Assembly (NCBI GenBank): GCA_964019055.1
Contig: OZ025212.1
Location: forward strand, 11,623,391 to 11,687,390
From: Anthopleura xanthogrammica
Lineage: Eukaryota > Cnidaria > Anthozoa > Actiniaria > Actiniidae
Direction of reading: 5' to 3'
DNA length: 64,000 nucleotides
Shown: piece by piece, positions 34,210 through 53,299 of the stretch
How the letters are laid out: every line of letters begins with the position of its first letter
How positions within the stretch are numbered: the stretch's first letter is position 1
Notes under the pieces: generated by a model
What the model was told of the DNA's origin: nothing
Seen by the model: the letters and a program-made list of their open reading frames with translations, nothing else
The model's database searches: none
Made by a program: the position numbers and the translations under genes

Positions 34210-34798
34210 TGGTATGTCAACAAGTAAACCAGCTGTACACACGTTCGACCAATAGTTGGTCGGCCTCTACGTTGTTTCCTGATCACATATATGTTCTTTG
34301 ACACCATTTTCCAGTTCGTTTATTAAATCTTACTTTTGTCGTAAACAACAGCTAGCGGATGCTCAGTACTTTTGCAGTACACAAACCAGTTTTAGTCTTG
34401 TACAATTTTGTAGGTCTGTCTACTCAATAAACAAACACTCAGTTTGCCATTTTCTAATTAGCTCTTGCTTAGAGCTATTTTAGTTAGAATGTAAAGTACC
34501 TTGATTGTAAAGTGTTCCTCACTAGTTGAACTAGTAACGAGCTCTATTGACAGTATACCGAAACCGTGGGTTCGAGTCCTGCCAAGGGCATATGATATTT
34601 TTCTCTTAATTCTTTATTCTATTATTCACACCGAACGCATTTCATTTCACTAGTATTAAGCTCTATCGACAGTTTGGCTAGGGTGAATCTTGTGGGTATG
34701 TGCTCTTACTTTTGCACTAAGCAAACAGCTGCTCTCAAGTCTTACATCATAGGCAGCATAACTGGTTCTATCTAGTTTGACTTGTTACAAACCGGTTA

Positions 34799-35031
34799 TG
34801 TGACGTTAGCCCCTAATTAAGCCCTTATATACGAGTTACTAGTTGCTGCTACTTGAGTTGTTTACCTCTACACTTGTAAAAGTCCAGTCAGAGCGAATAA
34901 AGGCCTACCAAAGACAAAAGCCGAAGTCTCTTATTTTCTCCTGGTGCACTTTATTGGCCTGTCGTAGTCAGATAACTATCTATAAGGAGCCGTAGAAGTA
35001 TTACTCCTCCACTTTCCTCCCCATAACAATA
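34799..35031 (+). mobile_element. Possible solo LTR
   Basis: TGTGACG at the left and ATAACA at the right, with TTATATAC (TATA-like) and AATAAA (polyadenylation-like) between, suggest an isolated LTR. I see no second copy, target duplication or internal region, so this is weak. Confidence 0.25.
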
Positions 35032-36460
35032 CCTGTTACTTAGTCATATTTTGGGATATAGGATAGCTAGCTTATTAATCAACACTTATTCGAAGAGAGA
35101 GAGAGAGTTAATACTTACTGATGCCACAAATGATTTATTTATATGATTTACTGAAAGAAGACAAGCTGACTAAGGTAGTTTAATTGTTAAAAGTTTTATT
35201 GAAAAATATATGATATTCATTTTCCGCTGGAAGAGGGGTGCGAATCAGTTAACAGGAAACAGTTAAAAACAACAACAACAACAACAACAAAAAAACAGCA
35301 ACTAAACAAAAGAAATTTGGAACTAATAACTAAAAAATAAAGAGATGGCTCAGCTCCTAAAATAATATAAGCTAGAAAAAAATGAAAAGTAGTGTCAATT
35401 CATTAGTTTCAATTCTTTTGGTTATGGTGGCCATTTCTAACAAAAGTGTTGGCAGTGCATTATGGGAATCTTTTACAAGAATATCCACAAATTACCCATA
35501 GTTCTTTTCAAGAGGAGTTTCACTTCAGGCGGGTCGATGGAGACAGGAGCAATGGAATGACAATCAAACACAGAGAAAAACTGAGAAAAACTGCAGAATT
35601 TAAGGTACGTTAAAGAGTTATATATCTCACTAATAATAAAGCAATATTATAATAATATATTTAAGTCAAAATAATGTCGTATCTTAACAAGTCTGCTTTT
35701 AAGATAGAAAACAAAAGATTACAGCAAAATATTGTTCCTGATTAAAAAAAATTGTAAGATTTTTTTTGACATTATTATTCAATTCAATTCAATTTAATAA
35801 GTGGGGTGTCAATAGAAATGTTCGTCCGTGTATTTTGACAATACAAGACAAATTGTTTTGCTTTGACAAGAATTATTGTCTATTGTTTCGAGATAATTAG
35901 TTCATTGACGAACGACGTTCTCATGTTTATTTTACTAATATTGAAACCAATTTTCAGCATCAGGAGAAAAGATAAAAGGTAAAATATTTAAACTGCAAAA
36001 AAGAATATCAAATTTTTAAAAGTTTAAAGGAAAAAGTTAATCCATAAATTTTTGGAAAGGTTTTGAAATAACTACTGGATTTAAGGTGTTGAATTATTGA
36101 TAACAGTTTAGTGTTTTTGGTGCAATTTTGACTGTTGCTGTCAACTGATGTCAGTCGGTCAACAACGAGAAAGCTAAAAAAAAAAAATGCAAGTTATAAA
36201 ATATTTTTTTCTGAAGACCAAGAACCTTTACGTTGCTTTAAACATTCGTTAGAAATATCGTGTAATTGAAATAAAGAGGAGAACGTGTTTACTCAAAAGC
36301 AGGTTGAAGGTCGAAGGGTTTTTGACTCTTGATTGTTCTTAGGTTTTGATGATGGTGACGTGTAGATAGCTAACTTAAATATTACCAAATGAAATACTAC
36401 CAATTGCTACAACACACTTAAAGAGAGCAAGAAAGACCTTTTATTGTTCTTTTTTTACAG

Positions 36461-39400
36461 GAATAATTCCACAACAATGAACATAGAAACAACGTTAGTG
36501 ATTGTCGTTTTCTTCGTCTATTCAGCCGCTGACCAGAGCAGGGTAAGTCCGCAGCAACCGAGTACTTGCTAAGTCGGGTAGCACTGTGTGGAAACGTTCA
36601 ATTTAACACTCATTTATATTCTTCGAACTGGATTTAGTTTGTTACCGGGTCTAGACGGGCAACGACTATGGAAAACGTTCGAGCGATATACAACCGATTC
36701 ACGAGAACATCGAAGGGAAAGGTAAGATCTGACGTTTGGTAGACAATAGATAATAGGAACCAATATAATACTTATAAGTGATAATACTAGAAATAAATAT
36801 CAAAGAATTTGCAAGTTGATATTGTTGGTAATTCCGCATGTCATTGTTACCTAGGCAACATTTTATGGTAAGTACCCAGGCGGCGGACTTTGTTCTTTAG
36901 ACCCCCCATCACCGCTGGCCAGTCAAACTGACTGGGTCAAAATAGCCGTCAGCAAAGAGGACTTTCAGAAGTCTTTAGGCTGTGGAATGTGCGTTGAAAT
37001 ACATGGAGCAGGAAATCTGTCAGCTCCGGATCTCAAAGGAACAACACCTGTGAATGGAGTCCTTAAGGGAATGGTCTATGATCTGTGTGGCTCTTGTAAA
37101 CAAGGTACGTTACCGACAGTCGTGCTGTGTTCATATATTAACTGTAATAATCATCCAGTGGATTACCGAGATTAGTAAATTAGAAAAACAGTAGCACCAG
37201 ATAGGCTAGAATAATATTGCCCACTTCAAATCGACGTGCGTCGCAGATGTTACTAGGGATTTGCTGTAGGAACGGTCTGGTGGCCACCTTGTCTCTTCCC
37301 TGATGCCTTCCGACTAGAAAACTATCCTGTGTAATACGTACACTAAAGGCAGTTCACTTTTAATTGCCGTCAGGCCCGAAGTCCATACGGAACCTCAGCT
37401 TCTGTGTAGGTCTCGGGGGTATGACATAAATAATCTAAAAAATCATTTTGAACTCATCATGAGGTCAACTATTTTGTGTCTCCAGGTGACGTTGATCTGT
37501 ATTTACGAGGCAATGGAGAATGGGACATCACTATGAAAGCGATAGACTGTCCATCACTCACAGGCACTGTGGGCTACATACAGTTTAAGTTTACAGGAAG
37601 CAATGAATGGTACTTCAAACTACAACCAAGGAACTCCAAGTACGTAAATATTTATAGAACTCAGTGCTTCTGCATGACTCAAACGAATTCTTACTTGCAC
37701 TGGCGTGCTCTCATAGACCGGGCTCATAGAGCGCCGGGTTCCTGCAGAGCATTCCAATGACTAACAACCAGAAAGATCGTGCAATGTCATTGGTTCAAAG
37801 GAGCATGACTGTGCATATATTCCTTGATGTGTGTTCGAGTCCCAATAGACCTCTTTATATAGTCTGGGCGTAATGTTTCCCCATTTCACACCTCGTATCA
37901 TTTCCTAGAGTTTCATTTCTTTGTTTGACGGTTGTACACGAGAAGACACATGAATATGGGTGCAAATCAAACAAAGAATCTTATTCTCAAGAGAATGACA
38001 GGTGGTCTGAAATGGGGAAAAATTACACCAAAAGCAAAAGATCTGTTTTCTTAATTTATTACTTTCCGATCAGGATCTCTTGGGTATGCATGTCCAGATG
38101 CTTATTCAAGGAGTTATTCTTAAAACACTTAATTGTAATTGTTCTTTCTTCCTAGGATACCTGTTGCTGGAGTCGAAGTATTTAACACGGTTACAAGTGA
38201 CTGGTACTGCCTCAAGAGAACAGTTGATAACTACTTTACGAGCGAAGGACTTGGAAAAGTAACTTTTCCAATGAAAGTGAGGGTTACGAGCATTACTAAT
38301 GAGAAACTGGAAACAACCATCACGGCACTTCAAAATGATGAAGCGTTTCCTAGCGACGTGCAGTTCTCGGGGATCAAAGCTCGTGGTGAGTAAGCAGACT
38401 CATTATCCAATAAATCTATCTAACTTTTCTTGTTAATAAAGTACGAAAATTAGTTACCATAACTGGCCATGAAGGGATTGTCGACTTCTAAAAAGCGAGA
38501 GTGTTTCTCTCTGTTTTTCTTTAGGTGGTTCACCTGAAGGCATTCAGTGCTTTGGACAAGGACACACATCAACTAAGGACACTGGACCAGGTAGGAAATG
38601 TCAATCAACTTCCAAATTTCAATTCAATCCTGGGTTTAAATCTGATGTGAGTGTCCCACGCCGTGATACAACATCCAAAGCTTAATAGGTTTTTAATTAT
38701 GCTCAGCGTAGTATATGTCCTTGCTATCAAAGCATACATACGACTGATAATCTGTTTATATTGCAGAGGTTGACGAGAAGTTCTGCGCAGGTAAAGCTGA
38801 TGGAAAGTACGATGACCCAGTAGATTGCAATGCATATTATGAGTGCTTGAAAGGAAAATCATTCAAAAAGTATTGTGAAAATGGACTCAAGTTTAACGCC
38901 ATGAAAGGAGAATGCGACGAAGCTGAAAAAGTCGTATGTCCAAATGAAAAACGAGATAAATTCTCAAGGAATAGGATTATCAAGTCGATTGAAGCTGAAA
39001 GTATGGAAGTGAGAGACGTGTCGCCACGAAGTTTAGAAGAAGTGACAAAGAAAAGACAGAAAAGTACGATTACACATAAAAAAAGACACCACCATCATCA
39101 TTACCGAAAAGGATTGAGATCATACCAGCACCACAGACATAGGCACTGGACGAATAGAATCACAAAGAAACACAGAAGAAAATTACACTTAAAAGCGACT
39201 GGGGCAAGAATTCACCAGGGATTCAAGAGGACACCTGACAAGAAGCTCGATGTCAAGGTCAAAGTTCAGTTTCACGGTCCTAACCTTAGCGGGGAATTCG
39301 TAACTAAAGACCCAACAAACCCGAAGGAAGGAAAACTTTTTGTCGCTGCAGTGGAAAGTGCAGAACAGGGGGAAGAGAACGATGCTCAATCAAACGGCCA

Positions 39401-42400
39401 AAACATGAGGAACAATGGGAATGGCCAGGTTTCAACTTTGTTTCAAAAGACCAATACACCAATGAGTTTTAGTACTAGTGTACCTAATGAAAACCCTTTC
39501 AAGTTTGAAGATGACCCTCAACTTGATATTACAGCTGATAAGCAGCAAAACAACATGGCGGGAAATGTCATGGTCCAAGCATCTGGTACGAGCGATGGAA
39601 CGATCCAAACATCAGCGACAGTGAAACCACTATTAAACAGTGAAGGAAACGCTGCTGACAGTCAAGTTATTGATGCTAATAACGGTGGTTTAGTCGTCCC
39701 TGCATTAAACATCCAATCTCTGCTAAAAGGAAGCTACCAAACAAAGCCCAAGGTGATATACTCACAGAAAGAAGCAGATAAGGAAACAAGGAACAGTTTA
39801 TCTTTAAACGGTAATCCTGCAGCTCTAAATGTAACAAAATCCCAGAACGCAAAGAAGAACGCGACGTCAAATCAGGGAATTCAACCACAGACTATTCAAG
39901 GTATAATGGAAGCAATCAACTTAGTGAAAGCGATTAAACTAAGCAGAAATAGCAGTAACATACCAGATACCACCGATGGCTCTGGCAATAAGAGTATAAG
40001 ACATGAACAGAAAGATCAAAGAAACACCACTAAACCAAATAACGAAGAAAATCCTAACGAATCTTTAATACCAAGCAAACTCCTCCTAAACGGAGGGGCT
40101 AATTTAACACACAGCGGCAGCAAGAAAAAAGAAAATTCCCAGGAACTGATAAATAGCGGAGAAAATCCTAACGAATCTTCATTATCAAGCAAACCCAATG
40201 TTCAAAACGGAGGGGATAATTTAGCAAACAGCGGCAGCAAGACCAAAGAAAACTCCCAGGAACTAAACAAGGCAAATAAAGAGAAGCCAACAACTGCACC
40301 AAACCCAAAGAAACAAGAGGGGAACTTTGGAATCCTACTCATAGTAAACAGGACCAAAAGTGACAACAAAAAAGAACAGCAAGTGAATCCTGTTATTGGA
40401 AACCAAGTGAACATCATTCCAAATATTGATAACAAGATGAAACAAATTACAGACAAGGGAGATGAAAAAACTGGAAATACTACAGCTAGTAATAAAATCA
40501 AACAGGATCAGAATGCAGATCTTAGTACACCAGCATCAAATGCTTACATCGAGGGTATCCCGAAAGACGAGCAGTCAAAACAAGACGTTGTCAGTAAGAA
40601 AATACATCATACCTTTCATAAGGCAAGATCGGTTGCTGGGTTATTAAGTTTGATCAGTGATTTGATGAAGCACAAGGTGGAGAACAAGTCGAGCTCATTG
40701 AACGAAACAGTTGATTCAAGTACGGCAATGACGAATGGAAGTCAAGACAAAAATGGCGAAAACGGGAAGGTGACCATAGGAAAAATCAACATTTCCCTGC
40801 AAACTGTTACACAGGGTGAGACACAGAAAAACTCTGATGAAGCAAGTGGTGGTACCGATAATTCCACTGCTTCTAAAGAAGAAAATAACACAAGTAATGA
40901 TCTGTCGAACCGGTTACAAGTTTTAGAATCTCCAGGTCCTACAAAGCAAGGAGCTGACCTGAAAAAAAATTCGGGAAGTGAGTTGCAAGTACCAATGAAA
41001 ATAGAATCTGGTGGTAACCAAGGCAACAATGGCTCAATTCAAACCAAGCCAGATTCTGTTACAGTTCCTGTCATGCGCATACGTTTGAAAGGACCCGCTT
41101 CAAATTCACTAGGCGTGGCTCAAATGTTCCAAGATGAAATCCTCGCACCTGAATCCAAGCATCGTGGAATATTCATCAACAACGATGACGATGGATCCGA
41201 TCACAAGGGAAAACCATTACATACAACAACAGTTATCATTCGACAATTCAATAAGGATGAAAAACATGTGAACTATGGAACTGAGGACACGTTGCCTATG
41301 GCAGGAAGTGAAAATTTCGATGAGTATGGAAACAGGAGAATGGCTCCACCAATGATCTCCACGAATGAGGCTGACAGTTTACTCGGCGTCGACAAGAAGC
41401 TGCTCGACAATGCTGCCATTCAAAATGTGCTTTTTAACCCATCGCTGCCCAATTCTTATTCAGAACCAAAGGAGGGCAACATGAAAACGGACCAGCAAAG
41501 TCGTTTGACGGGAGAATCAGAGGATTTTGCTCATGCACTTAAAAACCAAGACGATGAGCCGAATACTCTTCAAAAACCTGCAGCAAAACAGGCAGAGAGT
41601 ATTTCACTTCATGTGCCCTCAATGAATAGAGGAGACCGATTTGGAAGTTTCCATGGAACAAGAATCGAGGGAAATGGACAGCACGAATCAGTAAAGACTG
41701 GTGGCAATCAAATGGGAATGGAAAAACACAAAAACTACATGGATGAATTGGGAGATATGCCTATGGGAGGGGATATGGGAGGAATGAATCAAATGCAAGG
41801 AATGGGAGAAGAGATGCAAGATATGCCAGGAATGGGAGAAGAGATGCAAGGAATGACGGGAATGGGTGGAGGAGCGCCAGGAATGGCGGGAATGCATGGT
41901 GGAGCGCATGGAATGGCGGGAATCGGTGGTGGAGCGCAAGGAATGGCGGGAATGGGTGGTGGAGCGCAAGGAATGGCGGGAATGGGTGGTGGAGCGCAAG
42001 GAATGGCGGGAATCGGTGGTGGAGCGCAAGGAATGGCGGGAATGGGTGGTGGAACGCAAGGAATGGCGGGAATGGGTGGTGGAGCGCAAGGAATGGCGGG
42101 AATCGGTGGTGGAGCGCAAGGAATGGCGGGAATCGGTGGTGGAGCGCAAGGAATGGCGGGAATGGGCGGAGGAGCGCAAGCAATGGCAGGAATGGCAGCT
42201 GGAGCGCAAGGGATGGGAGGAATGAGTGGTGGAATGAAAGGAATGGGAGGAACGGGAAAAGGATCAGGACCAGTGGGAATGCAAGTTCTTGGAGGCAATC
42301 AAGATGAGATCAACTCCAACATGAACCAAGCGTTATCAGGCATGCAAGACATGGCGATGAAGCAAATGCAAAGCAAGTACCCTGGCATGCCTATCACCAT

Positions 42401-43782
42401 GAAAGCTGATGACGTTACAGACGAAAGTGGGGAAGAACCGACAATTTCTGTGCAGCAAGGTGAGTTATTCTCTTAATATAAAGATGGGTCTAGAGTAGCC
42501 TCTTTGATGCTCCTTTGTTTAATTGTAGAAAGTGGTGATAGCCAGGACGAGCCAGGCAGTGCGTCATCTGAAGCTTCACCTCCCTCGCTTCCAACCACTA
42601 GCGAGGCGTTTGGCAAACACCAAGAAAGTAAAAGTAACAAAGAGGAAAAGAGTGATGAAAAAGTGAAGAAAATTAGTAATAAGAAAGGTCAGGATAAGGT
42701 AACACAATCTGAAAACACCAGTAATCAAAAACCAGGGAATAATAACGTCGCCAATGATCACAATTCCAAGAACAGCGTAAAAGAAAGTGACAAGAGTCAA
42801 GATCACGTGATGAATGACGCTACGAACAACGAAAAGGAAGGAAATGATGAACCTATTAGCAGTCAAGGTGGAGAAAACACTAAAACTGCTGCGGGTGGTC
42901 AAACGCAATCAGGGAAAAGTGCAAACCAAAAAGCCGACCAAAATGATCAACAGTCTGTGTCAAACGAACAGACAACGGCCAAGTTAGGTAGGGAATTTAG
43001 CAATCTTACTCATCTTGCTACTGCTCATGCTTGTCATCTCATCTGGTTGTCTATTGAAATCACTTCATCATTAGGCTAAATGTACTGCCAAAAAGAAGGT
43101 GCTTCGTTTGAGTGGGAAAAGATAAGACAAATTTGTAGTCGTACTGTAGCTATATCGTATCTTATTGTAGCCGTAGCAACGCGTTATGATTGGTTGAATT
43201 ACTGGACTGACAATATATAGGAAACCATTTCAATGTTACGGCATGTCGTACCTCGTACGTGCTGAAGTCTGTATCTCATAGGAAACCCGCTCTAGTTGAA
43301 CCTTATAGCACTGTAAGCAGTACTGTCATCAGACACAATTATTAGATTTGCAACGTTTGTAATCAGGCATGGAAATATATTGGAAGTTGCCGAGGAAGGT
43401 TGTAGCTACAGCCGAATAAATTTCCACTCAGTGACAATTACATAATTATTAGCAAATACATAATTATTAGCAAATGCTTAATTTCCTTTCATCAGAACCT
43501 AAAGACGTTTGCAAGCAAAGAGCAAGTGGTGTGTATACTAATAACGATGATCCCAGTAAGTTCATTATCTGTTACAATGGCATAACAGAAGAAAGACAAT
43601 GCTCGAATGGAATGGCGTTCAACCCAAGAGAGAAGGTTTGCGAGGCGCTGGAAAATGAGAAGGAGAACACGCTTCAAGACAAGCCATCTAAAGAAAAGAC
43701 GAAGAATCAAAACACAACAAGCACAAAATCTAAAAAAAATCGAAAAATATCTGGCAAAAAATCTGCATCAAATGAAGAATAA
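36461..43782 (+). CDS. Secreted expansin-like protein with two CBM14 domains and a long disordered region, 9 exons
   Basis: Coding exons are 36477-36542, 36638-36721, 36855-37104, 37486-37639, 38156-38385, 38525-38590, 38767-42459, 42529-42987 and 43496-43782, all GT/AG and in phase, for 1,762 aa. Residues 1-18 are a signal peptide (MNIETTLVIVVFF). KGK-ATFYGKYPGGG opens expansin domain 1 (about 50-140), with GCGMCVEI and DLCGSCKQGDVDL. Asp126 and Asp137 are 11 apart, as I recall for bacterial EXLX1. Domain 2 (140-261) has NEWYFKLQPRNSK and TFPMKVRVTS. CBM14-1 (290-341) has six Cys. A His/Lys-rich stretch and about 900 Asn/Ser/Lys/Gln-rich residues follow, then GMAGMGGGAQ decapeptide repeats (about 1280-1450), another disordered exon, a four-Cys CBM14-2 (from 1673) and a Lys-rich tail. 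Expansins loosen polysaccharide networks without hydrolysis; chitin is the likely partner here. Confidence 0.88.
37870..38026. mobile_element. MITE in intron 4 of the first expansin-like gene
   Basis: GTAATGTTTCCCCATTTCA at the left faces TGAAATGGGGAAAAATTAC at the right. The interior GAGAAGACACATGAATATGG relates it to 24944-25487. Confidence 0.8.
41756..42260 (+). repeat. 30-bp coding minisatellite (Gly-Met-Ala repeats)
   Basis: Within exon 7 of the first expansin-like gene, about a dozen units built on GGAGCGCAAGGAATGGCGGG encode GMAGMGGGAQ-type decapeptides. The reverse strand is also open in several frames, but those are shadows of this repeat. Confidence 0.93.
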
Positions 43783-45473
43783 ATTAAGAAAAATTATGGT
43801 TAAAAAATATTTTTAGGCTGATTAAACATGCAGACTTGTACTTGTAGGCTGATGATGTATTTATAGTATGTTAGACGTTCTTCGTTTTGCCGGATGGAAA
43901 AGGAATAGAAATATATTTGATCAAGCGTCATTTAAAACATCGGTTATTAAAACACGACTTCTGTTACTGATTACCGATGAGTTTTCAAAGAAAAAACACT
44001 TTTTCACCGGAATTTATAGAGTAATGCATGGTACAGTTATATTGATATTAAAGTTCGATTGAAGTTAAAACTAAAAATAATAAAATTTTAAATTAAAATT
44101 AAACTTAAAACTTAAAAATAAAAACACATATGTTTTACAATCTAGTGTACACTATATAAAGCCAATTATTTGACAGATAACATGTTGGAAATATCAAAAA
44201 AATCATATGATATTTGGCACTCTCAAATGAAAACACTATACGGACTCACTGCAAGCGGCAAATTCAGGGGAGGGGGTTCGGACCCTCCTGTCATACCTGA
44301 GGTTCAATTGATTGTTTTATACTAGAATTTAGTTTTGCTGTGCATACACAATGACGGTAAGAGCCTATAGAAATTCATTTTTAATATGTAACCAGAGGGG
44401 AGGATAGAAGGGTCATGAAAAGCTCCACGTAGTATACGTTTGGACTCCTTCTCAAAAATTCCCAAATCCGCCCTTGACTGCAATAGTTTCCATATTTTCT
44501 TTGTTTTTATTTTCTTCCTTCTTTACTTCCTTTTCTCTTCATTTCTCTTCTCTTGTGATTTCCTTTCCATTTACAGAGGGAAGCATAACAAGAACGTTGA
44601 CTGGTGGCTGGTTTATGCGAGAGACATTATGTCACAAGGTTCAACCGCCTTACTTGTCACCCAGTTGGTACATGTTCAATTCCGATATCAATACCAATAA
44701 ATCCTAGTGATGATGAAAGGTCTTCTTCTAAAAACTATGTCATCCACTCCGAAACACAAGAAGTAAGCTAGAGAGACTCCTATTTTATTTACTGGAGTAT
44801 TCTGAGACTCATTGAAAGGGTGAGTAATCGTTCTGGTAACCCTTCCCGCGGGGTCCGTCGAACCAAAAATAGATTTTCAGGAGAATAACGAATACCATGT
44901 GCTTCATTTGTGGTTTATAAGAAAAATCACGCTAAAAAAGACCAGCTCTAAGCTAATACCAAGATTAACTATGAATCCATCAGTGTAACTTATTCCAAGA
45001 AGACTAATGTAATATTACGATTTATGGTTAGACCAAATATTATTTTATTCTAGACGAGTTTTGATTCACAGTAATCGATGAACCCTAGCATATAGCCTGC
45101 TGCCCAAAGTATTTGCTGTTCTAGTTGAGTGAGGATGTATTTGCTTTTCATGATTTTTTTTTGTCTAATTGGAGCTAACATTATCGAATTTTTTAAAGCT
45201 AGCTCGGTTGGGAACTGATTAATGCGCTGTATTTTATGATCAAGTTTAATATTTCGATTCATTCTTGACAAGTTCTTAATGCTATTTTTGAGCTTTTCCA
45301 GCTATAATCATTGAAATACTTGTTGTAAATGTCATTGGTACTTTTAGGGGTCGGTTCTCACTGCGTTATATTTTTATGTTTTTCCCCCCGACAAAAGTTA
45401 AAACTAAAAGTTGTAATCATGAATATGCTATTGCTGAACCGGCTATTTTTCTCGACGTTTTTTTATTCCAGAC
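43783..45473. other. Intergenic between the two expansin-like genes
   Basis: The 3' flank has several AT-rich AATAAA-like stretches near 44080-44120. No repeat or further exon is recognised. Short frames near 44440-44700 have no domain. Confidence 0.5.
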
Positions 45474-51510
<6,037 letters not shown>

Positions 51511-51687
51511 AACTGATGAAAACAGCAAGGCACATGGAAAATGGACTGACTTCACACAACTACCGAACGAAAAAATTCTTACAAATGTTGAATTATCATA
51601 TCATCAAAATTAGGAATCACACCGTTATTACCTCGTAGAAAGGAAATTATCAGATATTTGTTAAATGGTAATGTTTATATATGATTT

Positions 51688-51693
51688 AATAAA
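51688..51693 (+). promoter_or_regulatory. Polyadenylation signal AATAAA
   Basis: It lies 178 bases after the stop of the second expansin-like gene, in ATTTAATAAAAAAACC. Confidence 0.5.
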
Positions 51694-52203
51694 AAAACCC
51701 TACTGATTGCGCAATGAAAAAACAACTTTTATCATTAGTACTGTAGCATCATTATCAATACAAAGTACATGAGTCTGAAGTCACGAAAATACACACAAAT
51801 TTATCACAAATTTTTAAGAAGAAATAAGCGAGAATCCAATACAATCAATCAAGCCCTGAAAGAAAGCGCCAGTAGAAGGTCTACTCTTTGCTTTAAGAAC
51901 GGAAGATGATTTTAGATTTTGAATGATTAAAAAAAAGAAATCTTTTCTCGTAATTGGAGAGTAATTTACAGGTGCAATTCTATTGGTTGCAGTAGTTTAA
52001 TGTCATTCTTTGAATATTACGAGTAAAAAATAAGGTCAACACCAGAACAGGTGTGTTGTTTTTGACATAAATCTTCACCTCAAATCTCTAAAAGCCTATT
52101 CTTTCTCTATTTTGATTTGAACAAGCATCGAAAGCTGGAGCGAGGTTTCTACGCTTTTTCATAAAATAATTTCAGAGGTTAGTGTCTGGATGCTGTGCCT
52201 AGA

Positions 52204-53262
52204 ATGAATTCTACAGAATCTCGTTTAGGTTTCTTGGATATCGCCTTGAAATCAAGGCCGGTTGCTCTTATCGCTGTCGAGAGTGCAATCTTTGTAATAC
52301 TAGAAGTAATCACCCTTATTGGTAACTTCATGACTTTATATCTTATCTTTAAACGTCCTGGCCTGCGTGGGACTTCCACCAACCTCTTCATTGCATCGTT
52401 AGCAGTCTCTGATTTCACCATGGGAGCCTTTTCAATGCATTTATTAGTAGGTGTTTTGATCACTTCAGAATGGCCTTTTGGCAATGGTATCTGCCAGTAT
52501 CAAGGTTTTATATCGATTGTTCTTGCAGCAGCATCGACTCAGACTTTAGCATGGACAGCCGTTAATCGTTACTTCAGGGTTGTCAAGTCTGCCCACTATA
52601 TTCGGTTTTTCAGCACCAACAAAACCAAGCTGATAATATGTCAGATTTGGACGGCGTCGCTGATAGCTCCTCTTCCTTATCTTTTGGCTGATAATAGGTT
52701 TGTTTTCCACCCTGGAAAGTTCTTTTGTTATCTTGATATCAATGTTGGTTGGTTCACAGCTCTGTTAGTATTGGTCTATGTTGGTTTACCCTCAAGTGTC
52801 ATCTCTTTCTGTTACTTCAAAGTTTATCAAACGGTTCGCAGGCATAACAGGCGTTTGTCACAGTATCGCTCAGGCACTTCTGGAGGAATCAAGATGACCA
52901 ACGAAGAAATACGAACCACTCATACTTTATTTGTCATCGTTGTGGTATTCATTGCATGCTGGACGCCAGTTCTAATCATCGATATTATAGATACAATTGG
53001 CGGGAAATGGTCACTGCCACGTGCTGCATATGCCTCATATACTTTTCTTGCTACGGTTAGCAACGCTGTGAATCCCTTCATTTATGGACTGATGAATCCG
53101 ACACTAAGAGGGGGGTACTTAGATCTACTCAAGTTCATGTGCCGAAAACTTGAAAGTAAAACGTATTCATTGAGAGGAGAGAGAAAAGGACTTCCGGTTA
53201 ACGTTAGAAATCGCAACACTGTTTCGGGATTGATGAATGAATTAACTACCCCGAAATCATAG
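52204..53262 (+). CDS. GPCR-2, single-exon class A receptor
   Basis: The start MNSTESRLGF at 52204 matches the N-termini of GPCR-1, -3 and -4 and includes an N-glycosylation site; an in-frame Met also exists at 52195. About 352 aa. TM1 has GNFMTLYLIF, TM2 LAVSDFTMGAF, TM3 ends VNRYFRVVK (NRY in place of DRY), TM6 has CWTPVLIIDIID and TM7 NPFIYGLMNP. Cys before TM3 (ICQYQG) and in the outer loop (KFFCYLD) fit the conserved disulfide. TM3 and its entry (EWPFG.G.CQYQG, STQTLAW) are almost the same in GPCR-3 and GPCR-4, so these are tandem duplicates. The ligand is unknown. AATAAA follows at 53294. Confidence 0.93.
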   Translation: MNSTESRLGFLDIALKSRPVALIAVESAIFVILEVITLIGNFMTLYLIFKRPGLRGTSTNLFIASLAVSDFTMGAFSMHLLVGVLITSEWPFGNGICQYQGFISIVLAAASTQTLAWTAVNRYFRVVKSAHYIRFFSTNKTKLIICQIWTASLIAPLPYLLADNRFVFHPGKFFCYLDINVGWFTALLVLVYVGLPSSVISFCYFKVYQTVRRHNRRLSQYRSGTSGGIKMTNEEIRTTHTLFVIVVVFIACWTPVLIIDIIDTIGGKWSLPRAAYASYTFLATVSNAVNPFIYGLMNPTLRGGYLDLLKFMCRKLESKTYSLRGERKGLPVNVRNRNTVSGLMNELTTPKS

Positions 53263-53293
53263 TGTCATCAGATTGTGCGGCGAGAAGAAATAT

Positions 53294-53299
53294 AATAAA
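53294..53299 (+). promoter_or_regulatory. Polyadenylation signal AATAAA
   Basis: It lies 32 bases after the GPCR-2 stop, in TATAATAAATAT. The spacing is short, and another AATAAA follows near 53405. Confidence 0.4.

Larger units (their letters stand above)
33052..36460. other. Intergenic between GPCR-1 and the expansin-like pair
   Basis: It holds the 203-bp TTAA element (34007-34209), a polymerase III B-box-like GGTTCGAGTCC (34570-34580), an LTR-like stretch (34799-35031) and a short CAA repeat (35267-35290). TTTTTTACAG at 36451-36460 is the acceptor of a 5' UTR intron of the next gene, so its promoter lies further upstream. Confidence 0.5.

Noticed and set aside
34500..34600. tRNA gene around GGTTCGAGTCC
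   Set aside because: Only the B box and a T-arm-like context are convincing; no complete cloverleaf is seen.
41688..42298. Antisense frames rich in Ser/His/Arg, Pro/Leu/Phe or Pro/Ile/Ala, and a plus-frame Glu/Arg/Trp repeat
   Set aside because: They are shadows of the Gly-Met-Ala coding repeat; only the plus frame joins conserved exons and domains.
44440..44707. Two overlapping frames of about 80 codons with a hydrophobic start
   Set aside because: They come from a pyrimidine-rich run; no splice, domain or paralogue support.
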